From Paenibacillus profundus (GTDB taxonomy: Bacteria; Bacillota; Bacilli; Paenibacillales; Paenibacillaceae), in contig NZ_JAJNBZ010000035.1 in the NCBI RefSeq assembly GCF_021369635.1, positions 1-59,473 of the forward strand: a stretch of DNA of 59,473 nucleotides, written 5' to 3'. Of the stretch, positions 50,957-59,473 are shown in pieces. The notes below the pieces were generated by a model. It saw only the letters and a list, made by a program, of their open reading frames with translations, ran no database searches and was not told the origin of the DNA. The translations under genes were made by a program, and so were the position numbers. Position 1 is the stretch's first letter. Every line of letters starts with the position of its first letter.

Positions 50957-52695
50957 ATCAATACTTTTACAACATTTCGGCAGGCAACATCAAAAATTTA
51001 TGGCCTTCCGCTTTTGCAGCCATATTGGACGGCATAGCCAAAATCATTCCGGCAGCTTTGCTAATCGATATTTTTAATACCATTTATGAATCTTTTGCGT
51101 ATCCGGAAAAGGGCTTGAACACCGGGCGGATGTGGATCGTATGCATCATTCTGATCGTCTGGCTGATGGTGTCCTATGCCGCTACTTCTTTTCTTTACGA
51201 TAAATCTTTTAAAGCTGCCTACAGCTTGGCAGCATCCGGTCGCTTAAAAATAGCCGAGCACCTGCGACATCTATCGTTAGGTTATTTCGGACAGCGGGAT
51301 CCAGGTGATATGACGAACTTATTGCTGAGCGACTACGGACAAGTCGAACATACGATATCTCACAATGTGCCGCAATTGATTAGCGCGATTATGCTGCCCG
51401 TACTGGCATTCGCGGGGCTTGTATTTGTGGACTGGAGAATGGCATTGTCCATGTTCATAGCGGTCCCAATAGGGGGATTGCTGCTGTGGCTGACAGACTC
51501 GATTCAAGCGCGCTTAAGTGAACGTCATGTCAGGGCCAAAAATGAGGCTGCCAGTCGACTGCAGGAGTATTTAGCCGGTATACGCGAGATCAAAGCCCAC
51601 AATATGGGCGGGGATCGGTTTGAACGTTTACGCCTTTCATTTGACCAATTGAAACGCGCTTCGATTCGGCTTGAAGGTCTCGTAGGTCCTCTTATTATGG
51701 GAGCGATGCTGCTGATCCGCTCCGGGATGACCATCATGATTTATGCCGGAAGCTATCTGCTTGTTGGCGGAACGTTGACTCTTCCCATCTTTCTTTTGTT
51801 CTTGCTGCTTGGGACTCGAATCTTTGAACCGTTAACCGTCGTGTTAATGAACTATGGCGGAATGCGGTATTCTGCTTATAGCGCACAGCGGATCATGGAC
51901 GTGCAGCAGCATGCACCGATGCAGGGCACAGCAAGCATCGAGTCTTCCGGGCCGATCGTGTTCGACCGGGTCACATTTGGATATGACGCCGATACGCCTG
52001 TCCTGAAGGACTTGTCTTTTACGATCCAGCCGAATACGATCACGGCTTTGGTAGGACCGTCCGGAAGCGGGAAGAGCACCGTAACACGCTTGATTGCGCG
52101 CTTCTGGGAAGTTCAACAGGGAGAAATCAGGATTGGGGGACATTCCATTCGAGATGTCAATCCGGAAAACCTGCTGCAGCATATGTCCATGGTATTCCAG
52201 GATGTGTATCTATTCCAAGATACGATCGGCAACAATATCCGCATCGGCAACATGAACGCAACGCAAGCAGAGATTGAAGAAGCGGCCAAGCGCGCTTGTT
52301 GTCATGACTTCATCTCCCAATTGCCGCAAGGATATGATACGCCGGTAGGAGAAGGCGGCTCGACATTATCCGGAGGTGAAAAGCAGCGGATTTCGATTGC
52401 CAGAGCATTGTTGAAGAATGCGTCGATTGTGCTGCTGGATGAAGCAACCGCTTCTTTGGATCCGGAAAATGAACTTGCTGTGCAGCAGGCCATCAATGAG
52501 CTGGTCGCCGATAAAACCGTCATTCTGATTGCGCATCGCTTCAAAACGATTCAGAATACAGACAAGATTCTTGTCCTTGAGCATGGCCGACTCGTTGAAG
52601 AAGGCACTCATCGCACCTTGTTGGCTCAAGAAGGTCTATATGCAAAGTTATGGAGGTTGCAGCAGGATTCCGATGGGTGGCAAGTGAAATCTTGA
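50953..52695 (+). CDS. ABC half-transporter with fused permease and ATPase, YbtQ-like
   Basis: A 580-residue partner of the preceding protein with the same domain order: membrane domain about 20-310, ATPase about 340-570 with GPSGSGKST, SMVFQDVYLFQD, LSGGEKQR, IVLLDEAT and LIAHR. ATG 50953 follows GGGGAGG and shares four bases with the upstream stop; the frame upstream of it is only a reading through the previous gene. Together the two would form one heterodimeric transporter with both ATPases intact. Followed by a terminator, so the AraC gene has its own promoter. Confidence 0.92.
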   Translation: MNQYFYNISAGNIKNLWPSAFAAILDGIAKIIPAALLIDIFNTIYESFAYPEKGLNTGRMWIVCIILIVWLMVSYAATSFLYDKSFKAAYSLAASGRLKIAEHLRHLSLGYFGQRDPGDMTNLLLSDYGQVEHTISHNVPQLISAIMLPVLAFAGLVFVDWRMALSMFIAVPIGGLLLWLTDSIQARLSERHVRAKNEAASRLQEYLAGIREIKAHNMGGDRFERLRLSFDQLKRASIRLEGLVGPLIMGAMLLIRSGMTIMIYAGSYLLVGGTLTLPIFLLFLLLGTRIFEPLTVVLMNYGGMRYSAYSAQRIMDVQQHAPMQGTASIESSGPIVFDRVTFGYDADTPVLKDLSFTIQPNTITALVGPSGSGKSTVTRLIARFWEVQQGEIRIGGHSIRDVNPENLLQHMSMVFQDVYLFQDTIGNNIRIGNMNATQAEIEEAAKRACCHDFISQLPQGYDTPVGEGGSTLSGGEKQRISIARALLKNASIVLLDEATASLDPENELAVQQAINELVADKTVILIAHRFKTIQNTDKILVLEHGRLVEEGTHRTLLAQEGLYAKLWRLQQDSDGWQVKS

Positions 52696-52719
52696 ATCGA
52701 CATAAGGATGTTCATAATG

Positions 52720-52747
52720 AAACTTTTTCCTGAGGGAAAAAGTTTTT
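52720..52747 (+). terminator. Terminator of the ABC transporter pair
   Basis: AACTTTTTCC (52721-52730), loop TGAG, GGAAAAAGTT (52735-52744), then TTT. Confidence 0.8.
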
Positions 52748-52751
52748 CGTA

Positions 52752-52780
52752 TTTACAACATATTTTTATTAGGATAAAAT
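52752..52780 (+). promoter_or_regulatory. Promoter of the AraC regulator
   Basis: TTTACA (52752-52757), 17-bp spacer, TAAAAT (52775-52780). The transcript would start just before the GTGGAGGAG ribosome binding site at 52806-52814. Confidence 0.55.
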
Positions 52781-52876
52781 GAACTCATCTTGATGGCACT
52801 TTAGAGTGGAGGAGAATAGCTTTGAAACTGCAAATAGACACCTGGGATTTGAGCGGCGCTTACGGGGACTGGCAAG

Positions 52877-53827
52877 ATGTCACTCCATCCCCCCCCACAG
52901 AAGCAGCACCATCAAATCTATTCCATTCCGACTGTGAGCGGAACAGGGCATTTACAACGGATTTTCTTAAGACAAGGCTTGGAGATCAATTGGTTCGACG
53001 CCGAATTGCACGAGCCGGTTACGATGGATGTCGGGGTTCATTATCCTCACTTGGAAATCTCTTATACGATGTCTGGCACAGGCTGCTGGGAGACATCGAC
53101 CCGAACCTTCAACTTATCTGCAGGCGTCTCGTCGCTGATATATATGAGGGAGGCGAGGCTTCATGCCGAGCTCTCCCCAAAAGAGCCTTTACAGCATATG
53201 GAGCTTCGAATCGATCTGAGGCATTTCAATACCGTTCTTCCCGAGCTGGATCGATTGACGGCCAATCCGGTCTACTGCAGACAAACGGCAGGTTCTCCGC
53301 AAATTCCGCTCATCGTGGAACAAATGAAGCGTTGTCCGTATAACGGATCACTCCAGAAGCTTTACTTGGAAGGGAAAGCACTCGAATTGCTGGCCTTCCA
53401 TTTAGATGGAACGGATAAGGAAGAGACGAGTCAACAAGTCAAATCCAAGCTGACAGCCGAAGATATCCAATGCCTTCATGAAGCGAAGGATATATTATCC
53501 CGTACTTGGAAGCAGCCACCGAGCCTGCTTGGACTTGCAAGATTAACCGGGCTTAATGATTACAAGCTGAAGCTCGGCTTCAAAGAGTTGTTCGGCACCA
53601 CTGTATTCGGTTATGTGCGAAGCCTGCGAATGAATGAAGCGCGATATATATTAGAGCAAGGAAAAGCCAATGTCAGTGAAACGGCCATCATGGTTGGGTA
53701 TCACAATGTAAGCCACTTTGCATCGCTCTTTCGCAAAACCTTTGGTTACAACCCTAGTGAATTCGGAAAACTTGCCTCTGCAGTTGCTCTTTCACAACAA
53801 AAGAATCCGCACATTGTTTCCAGGTGA
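52877..53827 (+). CDS. AraC-family regulator, YbtA-like, with a poly-C tract at its start
   Basis: A 316-residue regulator with a C-terminal double helix-turn-helix (about 215-310: SLLGLARLTGLNDYKLKLGFKELFG and ISETAIMVGYHNVSHFASLFRK-type core, here VSETAIMVGYHNVSHFASLF). The N-terminal half is a ligand-binding cupin-like domain (PVTMDVGVHYPHLEISYTMSG). ATG 52877 has only a weak GGGG site. The best SD (GTGGAGGAG, 52806-52814) precedes TTG 52822, which opens a good N-terminus MKLQIDTWDLSGAYGDWQDV in the other frame, joining this frame if one C of the eight at 52889-52896 is removed. YbtA-type regulators respond to the siderophore and activate transport. Copy scrap at 35.8 kb. Confidence 0.85.
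   Translation: MSLHPPPQKQHHQIYSIPTVSGTGHLQRIFLRQGLEINWFDAELHEPVTMDVGVHYPHLEISYTMSGTGCWETSTRTFNLSAGVSSLIYMREARLHAELSPKEPLQHMELRIDLRHFNTVLPELDRLTANPVYCRQTAGSPQIPLIVEQMKRCPYNGSLQKLYLEGKALELLAFHLDGTDKEETSQQVKSKLTAEDIQCLHEAKDILSRTWKQPPSLLGLARLTGLNDYKLKLGFKELFGTTVFGYVRSLRMNEARYILEQGKANVSETAIMVGYHNVSHFASLFRKTFGYNPSEFGKLASAVALSQQKNPHIVSR
52889..52896. repeat. Eight-C homopolymer at the AraC N-terminus
   Basis: C8 within codons near residue 5 of the AraC frame. Loss of one C would fuse the well-initiated TTG 52822 frame to the regulator; presence of eight requires use of the weaker ATG 52877. A possible slippage switch or a sequencing artefact. Confidence 0.6.
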
Positions 53828-54022
53828 TTAGCCAAGAACGCTAGCTTGACTCTTAAAGTAAATGAGGAATATTACGAATGCTCGTCAATCGCATTGCGTT
53901 CCGTAAGCCATGTTTGGTGAATACAGTCACGAATTGATGTTGAAGTAGCAGAATTATATCGATATAATAATTATATATATAGAACATATTAAATATAACT
54001 TTTTTAAAATGGGAGAAATGAT

Positions 54023-54622
54023 ATGAGTATTCAAAATAAGTTTGACTTTATGAAAACAGGAAAAATGTATAACGATTTAGATCCAGAAATAGTAGCGTAT
54101 AGAGAGAAGATAGTACTGAAAACCAACGAATACAATCAAAGTTTCGGACAACCACGTGAAACAAGAGAAAAGATTCTCCAAGAATTTATGGGTAGCATTG
54201 GTGAAAATGTTCATTTTGAGCCAACATTCCGTTGTGAATTCGGAGCCAATATTCATATTGGCAATGATTTCTATGCAAATTTCGATTGTGTGATGTTAGA
54301 TGGCGGGAAAATTACCATTGGTGATAACGTACTTTTTGGTCCCAGAGCTGGACTATACACTTCTAATCATGCCATTAACCATGAAGAACGTAAGCAAGGC
54401 GGTTGCTTTTCTAAGCCCATTAGAGTGGGGGATAATGTGTGGTTTGGAGCAAATGTAACGGTCATGCCCGGTGTCACTATTGGAGACAATACGGTGATTG
54501 GCGCTGGAAGTGTGGTTACTTCTGATATCCCAAGCAACGTGATTGCAGTTGGCGTTCCTTGTAAAGTGCTTAGAGAAATTACCGAAGCTGACAAGACCGA
54601 CTATCTGCTAACACTAAGATAA
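54023..54622 (+). CDS. Sugar O-acetyltransferase, maltose acetyltransferase type
   Basis: A 199-residue left-handed beta-helix acetyltransferase. N-terminal Mac domain (FDFMKTGKMYNDLDPEIVAYREK, about 8-30), then hexapeptide repeats (IGNDFYANFDCVMLDGG, IGDNVLFGPRAGLYTSNHAI) with the catalytic histidine in YTSNHAI and the acetyl-CoA loop ERKQGGCFSKPIRVGDNVW. It acetylates hydroxyl groups of sugars. The family includes NodL and Maa. The RBS GGGAG precedes ATG 54023; terminator at 54665-54686. AT-rich codon use compared with its GC-richer neighbours. Stands alone. Confidence 0.9.
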   Translation: MSIQNKFDFMKTGKMYNDLDPEIVAYREKIVLKTNEYNQSFGQPRETREKILQEFMGSIGENVHFEPTFRCEFGANIHIGNDFYANFDCVMLDGGKITIGDNVLFGPRAGLYTSNHAINHEERKQGGCFSKPIRVGDNVWFGANVTVMPGVTIGDNTVIGAGSVVTSDIPSNVIAVGVPCKVLREITEADKTDYLLTLR

Positions 54623-54664
54623 CGCCAAAGAGTAGCAATGCCGTAGTACATTTAACCAAAGGAG

Positions 54665-54686
54665 CCGCGTATATCGCGGTTTTTTT
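54665..54686 (+). terminator. Terminator of the acetyltransferase gene
   Basis: CCGCG (54665-54669), loop, CGCGG (54675-54679), then T7. Confidence 0.75.
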
Positions 54687-54793
54687 ATTGTAACGATAAT
54701 TTTTGCTGCTGAAATATTGAGATGCGGCGAAAAAGGCTGAATCAACGTTATATTCAGACTTGAATTCTTAATTTTGTTGGTATATTATGTAAT

Positions 54794-54811
54794 GGAATGA
54801 ACGTTCATTCC
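54794..54811. promoter_or_regulatory. TetR-family operator upstream of the TetR gene
   Basis: Perfect 18-bp palindrome GGAATGAACGTTCATTCC, directly after a promoter (TTGAAT 54760-54765, TATTAT 54783-54788). The same arms recur at 55422-55439, so the TetR protein encoded between them most likely controls its own gene and the P450. Confidence 0.8.
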
Positions 54812-54830
54812 GCATGAAAGGTGAGATCTA

Positions 54831-55397
54831 GTGACGACGAATAAGAGAGAAGATATTTTACTAGCAGCATTAAATCTGTTTACCGAACGTGGTTTCGATG
54901 CGACAACCGTACCGATGATAGCAGACACCGCAAAAGTAGGCGCGGGTACCATTTATCGATATTTCGACAATAAAGAGGTTCTACTGAATTCCTTGTTTCA
55001 AGAATGCGTAGTGCAATTTTTCCAGACGATAACGCAAGGTTTTCCCGAATCCGGAACCGTTCGCCAGCAGTTTCATCACATTTTTTTTCAAACGATCCAC
55101 TTCGCAAAAGGGAACAGGGAAGCTTTTTCGTTCATCGACTCGCACTTGAATCCTCGATTACTGGACGATAGAAGCCTGAAATCATTCGAAGTAGGCATGG
55201 ATTTTATTCGTCACTTCTTAGTCCAAGGACAGCAGCAGGGCATTATCTCTTCGTTACCGCCTAATGCGCTGATCTCCATTTTCTACGGTGCTCTCGTCAA
55301 ATTGTTTGAAACGATAAGAGCGGAGGTACTGGAGGAAACGGACGAACTTCTTGCAGGTGTGGAGGAATGTTGCTGGAATGCGATCCGAGTCCATTAA
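54831..55397 (+). CDS. TetR-family repressor of the CYP102 gene (FatR/BscR type)
   Basis: A 188-residue regulator. HTH: ALNLFTERGFDATTVPMIADTAKVGAGTIYRYFDNKEVL (about 12-50). The rest is a ligand-binding helical domain. The arrangement TetR then CYP102 with palindromes in front of both matches Bacillus FatR (BscR/YrhI) and CYP102A3 (YrhJ), where fatty acids release the repressor. Start GTG 54831 after AAAGGTGAG. Ligand identity is inferred from that precedent. Confidence 0.88.
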   Translation: MTTNKREDILLAALNLFTERGFDATTVPMIADTAKVGAGTIYRYFDNKEVLLNSLFQECVVQFFQTITQGFPESGTVRQQFHHIFFQTIHFAKGNREAFSFIDSHLNPRLLDDRSLKSFEVGMDFIRHFLVQGQQQGIISSLPPNALISIFYGALVKLFETIRAEVLEETDELLAGVEECCWNAIRVH

Positions 55398-55421
55398 CTC
55401 GGTCGTCTTCATAACGTAAAC

Positions 55422-55439
55422 GGAATGAATATTCATTCC
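55422..55439. promoter_or_regulatory. TetR-family operator upstream of CYP102
   Basis: Perfect 18-bp palindrome GGAATGAATATTCATTCC, with the arms of the 54794 site and a different centre (AT for CG). It lies 107 bases before the CYP102 start codon. Confidence 0.8.
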
Positions 55440-55545
55440 TATCTTAGTCCCGTGTCCACCAAGGTCGGTCATCAGTACCAGAAGCAGGCTCCAATTGAAC
55501 TACCTCTTACCAAAAAGAAGTATTGAATTTAGGAGGCGTAGTAAT

Positions 55546-58500
55546 ATGTCTATTGCGATTCCACAGCCCAAATCGTACGGACCACTCGGAAACGTGCCCC
55601 ACATTAATCCTGACACGCCCGTTATGTCATTCATGAAGCTTGCGGAAGAATATGGTGAAATTTTCCGAATGAAGCTGCCGTTTGGAACCTTACATGTTGT
55701 TTCGGGATATGAATTGGCGAAAGAACTTAGTGATTCATCGCGCTTCGGCAAGGTCGTCGATAAAACGATTTTAGACAACGTGCGAGCTTTTGCAGGGGAC
55801 GGCTTGTTCACGTCCGAAACCGACGATATGAATTGGAAGAAGGCCCACAATATTTTGCTCCCGAGCTTTAGCCGCACGGCTATGCGCGGATATTTTGACA
55901 TGATGCTGGATCTGGCCACGCAGCTTATTCAAAAGTGGTCGCGCCTGAATCCCGACGAATGCGTAGAGGTTCCAGAGGACATGACCAGGCTGGCAATGGA
56001 TACGATCGGGTTATGCGGCTTCAATTATCGGTTCAACAGCTTCTATCGCGAACAACCCCATCCGTTCGTTACCAGTATGGTTCGGGCGTTGAATGAAGCT
56101 ATGAATCAAGCTCAGCGTCTCGGCATTCAAGATAAGCTCATGATTAAGACGAGGCGCCAGTTTATGCAGGACATCGAGGTTATGTTCTCATTAGTGGATA
56201 AAATCATCGCCGAACGCAAAGCCCACGGTCATCAGGAGACGGATGACTTGTTAGCCCATATGCTGCAGGGAAAAGATCCGGATACGGGAGAAGCTTTGGA
56301 TGATGCGAATATTCGTTTTCAGATCATTACGTTTTTGGTAGCCGGCCACGAGACTACAAGCGGTTTGTTGTCTTTTGCGTTGTATTTTCTGTTGAACAAT
56401 CGCGATAAGCTGCAAAAGGGATATGAGGAAGTGGATCGCGTATTAACGGATCCCGTTCCGACTTACGCTCAGGTAAAGAACTTGAAATATATCCGGATGA
56501 TTCTCGATGAGTCGCTGCGTCTATGGCCTACAGCCCCGGCCTTTAATCTGCAAGTGAAAGAAGATACGTTGCTGGCGGGGAAATACGCGATGAAAAAAGG
56601 GGATCGCTTGCTTGTGCTGATCCCTCAATTGCATCGCGATGTTACCGCGTGGGGAGACGATGCGGAGGAATTCCGTCCGGAGCGGTTCGAGGATCCGAGC
56701 CGAATTCCCCATGATGCCTACAAACCATTCGGTATCGGTCAGCGGGCTTGCATCGGTCAGCAATTTGCTCTGCAAGAGGCGACGCTTGTGCTGGGACTGA
56801 TTCTCAAACATTTCGAACTCATCGATCATACTCACTATCAATTGAAGTTAATGGAATCGCTAACATTGAAACCCGAAGGGTTCACCATGCAAGTCCGTGT
56901 CCGCAACAAACAAGCCGGCTATATCCCTGCAGGCGACGGGTGCAGTACGCAATCGGCAATGAAAATAGCGGTTAATCAAGGCGAGCCGGATCAGGTGGAA
57001 CGCCATGATACTCCGTTGCTGGTGCTTTATGGATCCGATCTTGGCACAGCGGAGGGTATTGCCCGGGAATTAGCGGATACGGCACGTTATCAAGGCTTCC
57101 GAAGCAAGGTTGCGCCTCTGAATGATTATACTGGCAAACTGCCCACAGACGGCGTTACTTATATAGTAACGGCTTCTTATAATGGCCAGCCGCCCAATAA
57201 TGCGCGCGGCTTCGTTCAGTGGTTGCAAGAAGTGACGCCCGGTGAATTGGAAGGTGTTCGTTATTGCGTCTTTGGCTGCGGTGACCATAACTGGGCCAGC
57301 ACGTATCAGAGCGTTCCGAAATTCATTGACGAGCAGCTCGCATCCAAAGGAGCAACAAGGCTGCTTCCTATCGGGGAAGGCGACGCCAGCGGCGATTTCG
57401 AGACAGAGGTGGAAATCTGGCGTGATCAGTTGTGGCCTGCAGTCATGGGCTCATTCGGATTGAGCGTCAAAGAAAAGGAAAGACGCGTAACCCCTGCTTT
57501 GTCTATAGAGGTTGTCAGCGGAACGGTAGATGCACCGCTTGCCGAAACGTATAATGCCCATTACGCAACGATACTAGACAACCACGAATTGCAAAAAGGA
57601 GGGGATGGGCGCAGTACGCGTCATATTGAAATCGAACTACCGGAAGGAGTGTCGTATCGAGAGGGAGATCATTTGGGCGTTTTTCCTCTGAATCGGAAAG
57701 AACTCGTCGAGCGTGTGTTAAGCCGATTTGGGTTGAATGGCAACGACCATGTCATTCTGCATACGACCGGATTGAGCGTGGCGCACCTGCCGCTGGATCG
57801 CCCTGTAAAGCTATACGACCTGCTGAGCCGCAGCGTGGAATTGCAAGAGGCCGCAACTCGAGCGCAGATTCGGGAGCTTGCCGCATTGACCATATGTCCG
57901 CCGCATAAGCTAGAGCTGGAAGCTATGATGGGGGAAGAAGCATACAAATTGAACGTCCTTCAGAAACGGATTTCGATCCTTGACCTGTTGGAAAAATACG
58001 AGGCATGCGAAATGTCGTTCGAACGCTTTTTGGAGCTATTGCCTCTTCTTAAAGTTAGATACTATTCGATTTCCAGTTCTCCTCGCATACAGCCGCAGGA
58101 GGCCAGCATTACCGTTGGCGTTGTGCGAGGTCCTGCATGGAGCGGCCAAAATGAATATCGAGGGGTTGCTTCCAATTATCTTGCCGACATGCAGCCGGGA
58201 GATTCGATCGTGATGTTCGTGCGTACGCCGCAGTCGGGCTTCCAGCTTCCTGAAGATCCAGGGACTCCGATTATTATGGTAGGCCCAGGGGTTGGGATTG
58301 CGCCGTTCCGCGGATTTCTTCAAGCACGTCGTACCCTTAAGCAGCGAGGAGTTCATCTCGGCACAGCGCATCTCTATTTCGGCTGCCGCGATGCAACGGA
58401 TCATATATACGAAGAAGAGCTGGAGCAGTACCAACAAGAGGGGCTTGTTACCGTACACACCGCATTTTCACGGATTAAAGGGCAGCCGAAAACTTATGTT

Positions 58501-58743
58501 CAACATCTGATGACACAGCGTGAGCAGGAGCTAATCGGCATCTTGGATCAGGGAGGACGGTTCTATGTGTGCGGAGACGGGAGCAAGATGGCCCCAAATG
58601 TAGAGGCAACCCTGCAAAAGTCTTATCAAGTTGTTCACGGCGTTAGCGAAACAGTAGCGAAAAAATGGCTGGATCGTCTCGCGGTCGAGGGACAGTATGT
58701 CAAAGACGTGTGGGCAGGGGGAAAGCTTGATTCTTTGGATTAA
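55546..58743 (+). CDS. CYP102-type self-sufficient P450-reductase fusion (fatty-acid hydroxylase family)
   Basis: A 1065-residue cytosolic enzyme, close in size to P450 BM3. The haem domain (about 1-460) has the I-helix [11 protein letters not shown], ExxR ESLRL and haem loop [12 protein letters not shown] with Cys402. The FMN domain (about 485-630) starts [20 protein letters not shown], and FAD/NADPH domains (about 670-1065) include [23 protein letters not shown] and [17 protein letters not shown]. Such fusions hydroxylate long-chain fatty acids with NADPH and oxygen. ATG 55546 follows AGGAGG; an upstream extension to 55495 has no typical sequence. Its promoter carries the TetR palindrome. 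Part of a second, older copy is at 13.4 kb. Confidence 0.96.
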   Translation: MSIAIPQPKSYGPLGNVPHINPDTPVMSFMKLAEEYGEIFRMKLPFGTLHVVSGYELAKELSDSSRFGKVVDKTILDNVRAFAGDGLFTSETDDMNWKKAHNILLPSFSRTAMRGYFDMMLDLATQLIQKWSRLNPDECVEVPEDMTRLAMDTIGLCGFNYRFNSFYREQPHPFVTSMVRALNEAMNQAQRLGIQDKLMIKTRRQFMQDIEVMFSLVDKIIAERKAHGHQETDDLLAHMLQGKDPDTGEALDDANIRFQIITFLVAGHETTSGLLSFALYFLLNNRDKLQKGYEEVDRVLTDPVPTYAQVKNLKYIRMILDESLRLWPTAPAFNLQVKEDTLLAGKYAMKKGDRLLVLIPQLHRDVTAWGDDAEEFRPERFEDPSRIPHDAYKPFGIGQRACIGQQFALQEATLVLGLILKHFELIDHTHYQLKLMESLTLKPEGFTMQVRVRNKQAGYIPAGDGCSTQSAMKIAVNQGEPDQVERHDTPLLVLYGSDLGTAEGIARELADTARYQGFRSKVAPLNDYTGKLPTDGVTYIVTASYNGQPPNNARGFVQWLQEVTPGELEGVRYCVFGCGDHNWASTYQSVPKFIDEQLASKGATRLLPIGEGDASGDFETEVEIWRDQLWPAVMGSFGLSVKEKERRVTPALSIEVVSGTVDAPLAETYNAHYATILDNHELQKGGDGRSTRHIEIELPEGVSYREGDHLGVFPLNRKELVERVLSRFGLNGNDHVILHTTGLSVAHLPLDRPVKLYDLLSRSVELQEAATRAQIRELAALTICPPHKLELEAMMGEEAYKLNVLQKRISILDLLEKYEACEMSFERFLELLPLLKVRYYSISSSPRIQPQEASITVGVVRGPAWSGQNEYRGVASNYLADMQPGDSIVMFVRTPQSGFQLPEDPGTPIIMVGPGVGIAPFRGFLQARRTLKQRGVHLGTAHLYFGCRDATDHIYEEELEQYQQEGLVTVHTAFSRIKGQPKTYVQHLMTQREQELIGILDQGGRFYVCGDGSKMAPNVEATLQKSYQVVHGVSETVAKKWLDRLAVEGQYVKDVWAGGKLDSLD

Positions 58744-58885
58744 AATGCGCAAGTGATGGTATTATGTAATATCAAATTGGAGTCACTGCTATTCATAAAT
58801 GTGTGCAGGATCACTCTCTTATTATACTGAAATGTTAAACTATAGCCGTAACCCTATAAAGTAAGCAAAGAGAGGCGCAGCAGGC

Positions 58886-59341
58886 ATGAAAGAAGCATTT
58901 ACTTACGAAGACATGAAGTTAATCGGTCGGGAGAAGCTGGGAACCCAGGTGCCACTGGAGTTGTTCCGGACAATCCGCTTGATTGGCTTACATCAAGCAC
59001 TGCCTATGGGCGGGAAGGGAACTACCGTCACAATTGGCCGCAAAATAGGAGAATCGCTGCCTGTATCCACGTTAGAGGATATCTTGGTTCTGTTCGAAGA
59101 GCTTCAGATTGGTATCCCGAAAGTTGTATATCAGGATGAGCATAAGCTTCGGATAGCAGTTGAGGAATGTTTCTGCAAGGGGCTTCCGGTGATGGAAGGG
59201 AAGATGGTCTGTGATTTGGAAGGAGCCATATTAGAAGGGGCTATCAATAAAATATGGAAAGACAAGGTATCCGTGCGAGAAGTTATGTGCAACGTATGCG
59301 GGGATGATCATTGTGAATATGAGATCCGTTATATACGATAG
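58886..59341 (+). CDS. V4R (4-vinyl reductase) domain protein
   Basis: A 151-residue cytosolic protein with the V4R domain. Marks are the conserved end VMCNVCGDDHCEYEIRYI (cysteine and histidine cluster that may bind a ligand or metal) and the helical start TYEDMKLIGREKLGTQVPLELFRTIRLI. V4R domains bind small hydrocarbon-like molecules and are found in regulators and in bacteriochlorophyll enzymes. Partner genes are not apparent; it may bind a P450-derived product but this is only proximity. RBS AAAGAGAGG is weak-to-moderate before ATG. Confidence 0.75.
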   Translation: MKEAFTYEDMKLIGREKLGTQVPLELFRTIRLIGLHQALPMGGKGTTVTIGRKIGESLPVSTLEDILVLFEELQIGIPKVVYQDEHKLRIAVEECFCKGLPVMEGKMVCDLEGAILEGAINKIWKDKVSVREVMCNVCGDDHCEYEIRYIR

Positions 59342-59473
59342 GGTTTGCCCAATACATAAAAAACTATAGTTGTCGTTTCTCTCGATTAACTTGCCGAAAT
59401 AGAAGCTTCCCACTATTGACTAGAGCGTGTCTTCAAACCTAATTTAGCCATAAAAGAATAGAGGCCAGCGATA

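Noticed and set aside
52822..53343. A 173-residue open frame inside the AraC gene.
   Set aside because: Only its first 23 residues look coding; after the poly-C run it is the shadow of the AraC frame. The start region is discussed as a possible frameshift.
59424..59473. The last 50 bases (GAGCGTGTCTTCAAACC onwards) look like the terminal inverted repeat of an insertion sequence.
   Set aside because: The element would continue off the right edge and no transposase or second repeat is visible, so it cannot be supported.

Overview
The window looks like the chromosome of an endospore-forming, S-layer-bearing Bacillota, most probably a Paenibacillus or close relative. The reasons are an SLH-anchored beta-lactamase-family enzyme, a SPOCS-domain spore-coat-type protein, a DUF4855 protein carrying both cohesin and dockerin modules, a modular chitin-active AA10 LPMO (AA10-FN3-FN3-CBM5/12), strong AGGAGG-type ribosome binding sites, and many U-tailed hairpin terminators. 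Species cannot be fixed from sequence alone. No complete rRNA, tRNA, CRISPR array or intact transposase was seen.

Layout. 0-8.4 kb: the right end of an IS200/IS605-like element that cut off an upstream gene, an LCP (LytR-type) enzyme, a secreted AA10 LPMO, an SLH-anchored serine hydrolase surrounded by three TetR-type palindromes, and an S41 protease. 8.6-11.6 kb: a GC-rich sulfate importer operon (sbp-cysT-cysW) with no ATPase gene. 12-24 kb: a DUF2089 regulator with a coupled membrane protein, two 5'-truncated genes joined back to back (MFS and CYP102 reductase), the DUF4855/cohesin/dockerin protein, a P450, a beta-helix secreted protein, a SPOCS protein, a GH18 endoglycosidase and two pseudogenes (transposase, rifampicin-phosphotransferase-like). 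24-38.4 kb: a resistance-flavoured and decaying neighbourhood with TetR, a uridine-kinase-like protein, a GNAT-RidA fusion behind an attenuator-like leader, a FusB-type EF-G binding protein behind a leader-peptide attenuator, DUF3626, wrecks of a BceAB-type ABC transporter and an aminoglycoside-phosphotransferase-like gene, a MarR/NmrA operon, a Bcr/CflA exporter, an EamA exporter and its divergent MocR regulator. 38.5-45.2 kb: a two-component system plus an operon of two sugar-type ABC permeases, an HlyD-type adaptor and a lipoprotein binding protein. 45.3-53.8 kb: a formate/nitrite-type channel, murB, and a Fur-boxed siderophore-type cluster (MFS, two YbtP/YbtQ-like ABC half-transporters, AraC regulator). 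54-59.4 kb: a sugar O-acetyltransferase, a TetR + CYP102 (P450-reductase fusion) pair with two perfect 18-bp operators, and a V4R-domain protein.

How it works together. The clearest new regulatory unit is at 38.5-45.2 kb. Tetranucleotide TTCA repeats with exact 11-bp spacing lie upstream of both the two-component operon and the transporter operon, ending the same distance (15 bp) before each -10 box. This indicates that the response regulator controls itself and the permease/adaptor/binding-protein operon. The most striking genomic pattern is a collinear ghost copy: scraps matching the formate channel, the MFS exporter and the AraC regulator of the 45-54 kb region occur in the same order at 33.6-35.9 kb, and a scrap of the CYP102 reductase occurs at 13.4-14.0 kb. 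Together with several other in-frame-deleted pseudogenes, this shows a locus undergoing extensive deletion. Two resistance-type genes (26.6 and 28.1 kb) carry leader structures typical of antibiotic-inducible attenuation.
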